A program made the translations under genes and the position numbers. A stretch of DNA of 64,000 nucleotides from the NCBI RefSeq assembly GCF_011601275.1, contig NZ_JAAOLY010000013.1, positions 124,001 through 188,000 of the forward strand, in the 5' to 3' direction. The stretch is from Janthinobacterium lividum (GTDB taxonomy: Bacteria; Pseudomonadota; Gammaproteobacteria; Burkholderiales; Burkholderiaceae_D). The notes beneath the pieces were generated by a model. It ran no database searches. It saw only the letters and a list, made by a program, of their open reading frames with translations, and was not told the origin of the DNA. Positions 63,611-64,000 of the stretch are shown in pieces; positions within the stretch are counted from its first letter, which is position 1; every line of letters starts with the position of its first letter.

Positions 63611-64000
63611 TTAAGCGGACACGACGCCGGTGGATTTGTTGGGCTGGTCGACATCGTGGTCGGGCCGGTCTTCGTGCTTAGGCGATGGCCACAGGCCCGC
63701 AGGACGGTTCAGCATGATCAAGACCATGGCCAGGCCGTACAGCAACTGGCGCAATACTTCGGCCTCGATCACTACATGGCCGAACAGCGCCTGCTGGGCC
63801 GGTTCCACCACGTGGCGCAACACTTCCGGTATCGAAGCGAGGATCACGCCGCCGAGGATCACGCCGGGGATGTGGCCGATGCCGCCCAGCACCACCATGG
63901 CCAGCACGGCGATCGATTCCGTCAAGGAAAACGATTCCGGCGAGACAAAGCCCTGGAACGAGGCAAACATGGCGCCGGCCACGCCGCCAAACGAGGCGCC
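63611..64000 (-). CDS. livM: Branched-chain amino acid ABC transporter permease LivM, C-terminal part
   Basis: The frame is open from the right edge of the window, so the gene starts outside. The visible 129 codons begin GASFGGVAGAMFASFQGFVSPESF, a conserved LivM stretch, then AVLAMVVLGGIGHIPGVILGG, and end in a Pro/Asp-rich tail (SPKHEDRPDHDVDQPNKSTGVVSA) that is cytoplasmic. LivM forms the channel with LivH. livH and livK/J should follow further right. Confidence 0.92.
   Translation of the reverse strand, partial: GASFGGVAGAMFASFQGFVSPESFSLTESIAVLAMVVLGGIGHIPGVILGGVILASIPEVLRHVVEPAQQALFGHVVIEAEVLRQLLYGLAMVLIMLNRPAGLWPSPKHEDRPDHDVDQPNKSTGVVSA

Noticed and set aside
1-64000. CRISPR arrays, prophage, integrase or rRNA genes
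   Set aside because: No regularly spaced direct repeats, phage structural genes, integrases or ribosomal RNA sequences were seen anywhere in the window.

Overview
The window is a 64-kb piece of a GC-rich betaproteobacterial chromosome. Gene content and order fit the Oxalobacteraceae (Janthinobacterium/Massilia-like), which is inference from the protein families and not a database result. Pointers are a tonB-exbB-exbD-exbD operon, a PEP-CTERM protein, a phasin preceded by PhaR-like sites, adjacent aat and bpt genes, and a cysTWA-cysB sulfate operon.

Layout. 1-2 kb: the end of a yeaH-spoVR pair, probably preceded by prkA outside the window. 2.5-6.5 kb: a TonB energy-transduction operon with one ExbB, two ExbDs and a periplasmic TPR protein. 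6.6-14 kb: a housekeeping operon ribF-ileS-lspA-coaBC-dut followed by a degenerate M48 lipoprotein, and then a 46-residue membrane protein on the opposite strand. 14-26 kb: XdhC, AlkA, a secreted COG4315 protein with an ECF sigma/anti-sigma pair, two MFS exporters each next to a divergent regulator, Mug, and a TAT-exported IorAB-type molybdenum hydroxylase. 25.8-28.4 kb: two identical initiator tRNA genes, a NUDIX hydrolase and the two N-end-rule aminoacyl-transferases (aat, bpt). 28.4-33 kb: a secreted tricorn-like protease and pyrD.

33-45 kb is the accessory part. It opens with an aldo/keto reductase fragment after pyrD and a noticeably A/T-rich LysR gene. It carries a secreted esterase, two Old Yellow Enzyme-type reductases, an SDR, four NTF2-like proteins (one exported), an SRPBCC protein, a TetR repressor, a dicarboxylate symporter, a VOC protein and another LysR. 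Two regulatory structures tie it together. The lysR/esterase promoter, including the first codons of lysR, is duplicated upstream of the first ene-reductase. A 13-nt perfect inverted repeat lies on a divergent promoter between the second ene-reductase operon (ene-reductase-SDR-TetR) and the NTF2-NTF2-SRPBCC operon. I read this as an inducible reductive detoxification or catabolic module for a reactive carbonyl or enone substrate; the substrate is unknown.

45-64 kb: a TonB-dependent receptor, PEP-CTERM protein, membrane-anchored hemerythrin, DUF2314/DUF2185 protein and MmcQ protein. Next is a sulfate uptake region: sbp, a hydrolase, 1-Cys peroxiredoxin, cysT-cysW-cysA-cysB, all leftward. Then come dgkA, an IclR regulator, a PBP7-like endopeptidase, a nitroreductase with a DMT exporter, a phasin, and the start of a leftward branched-chain amino acid ABC operon (livM-livG-livF) that runs off the right edge.
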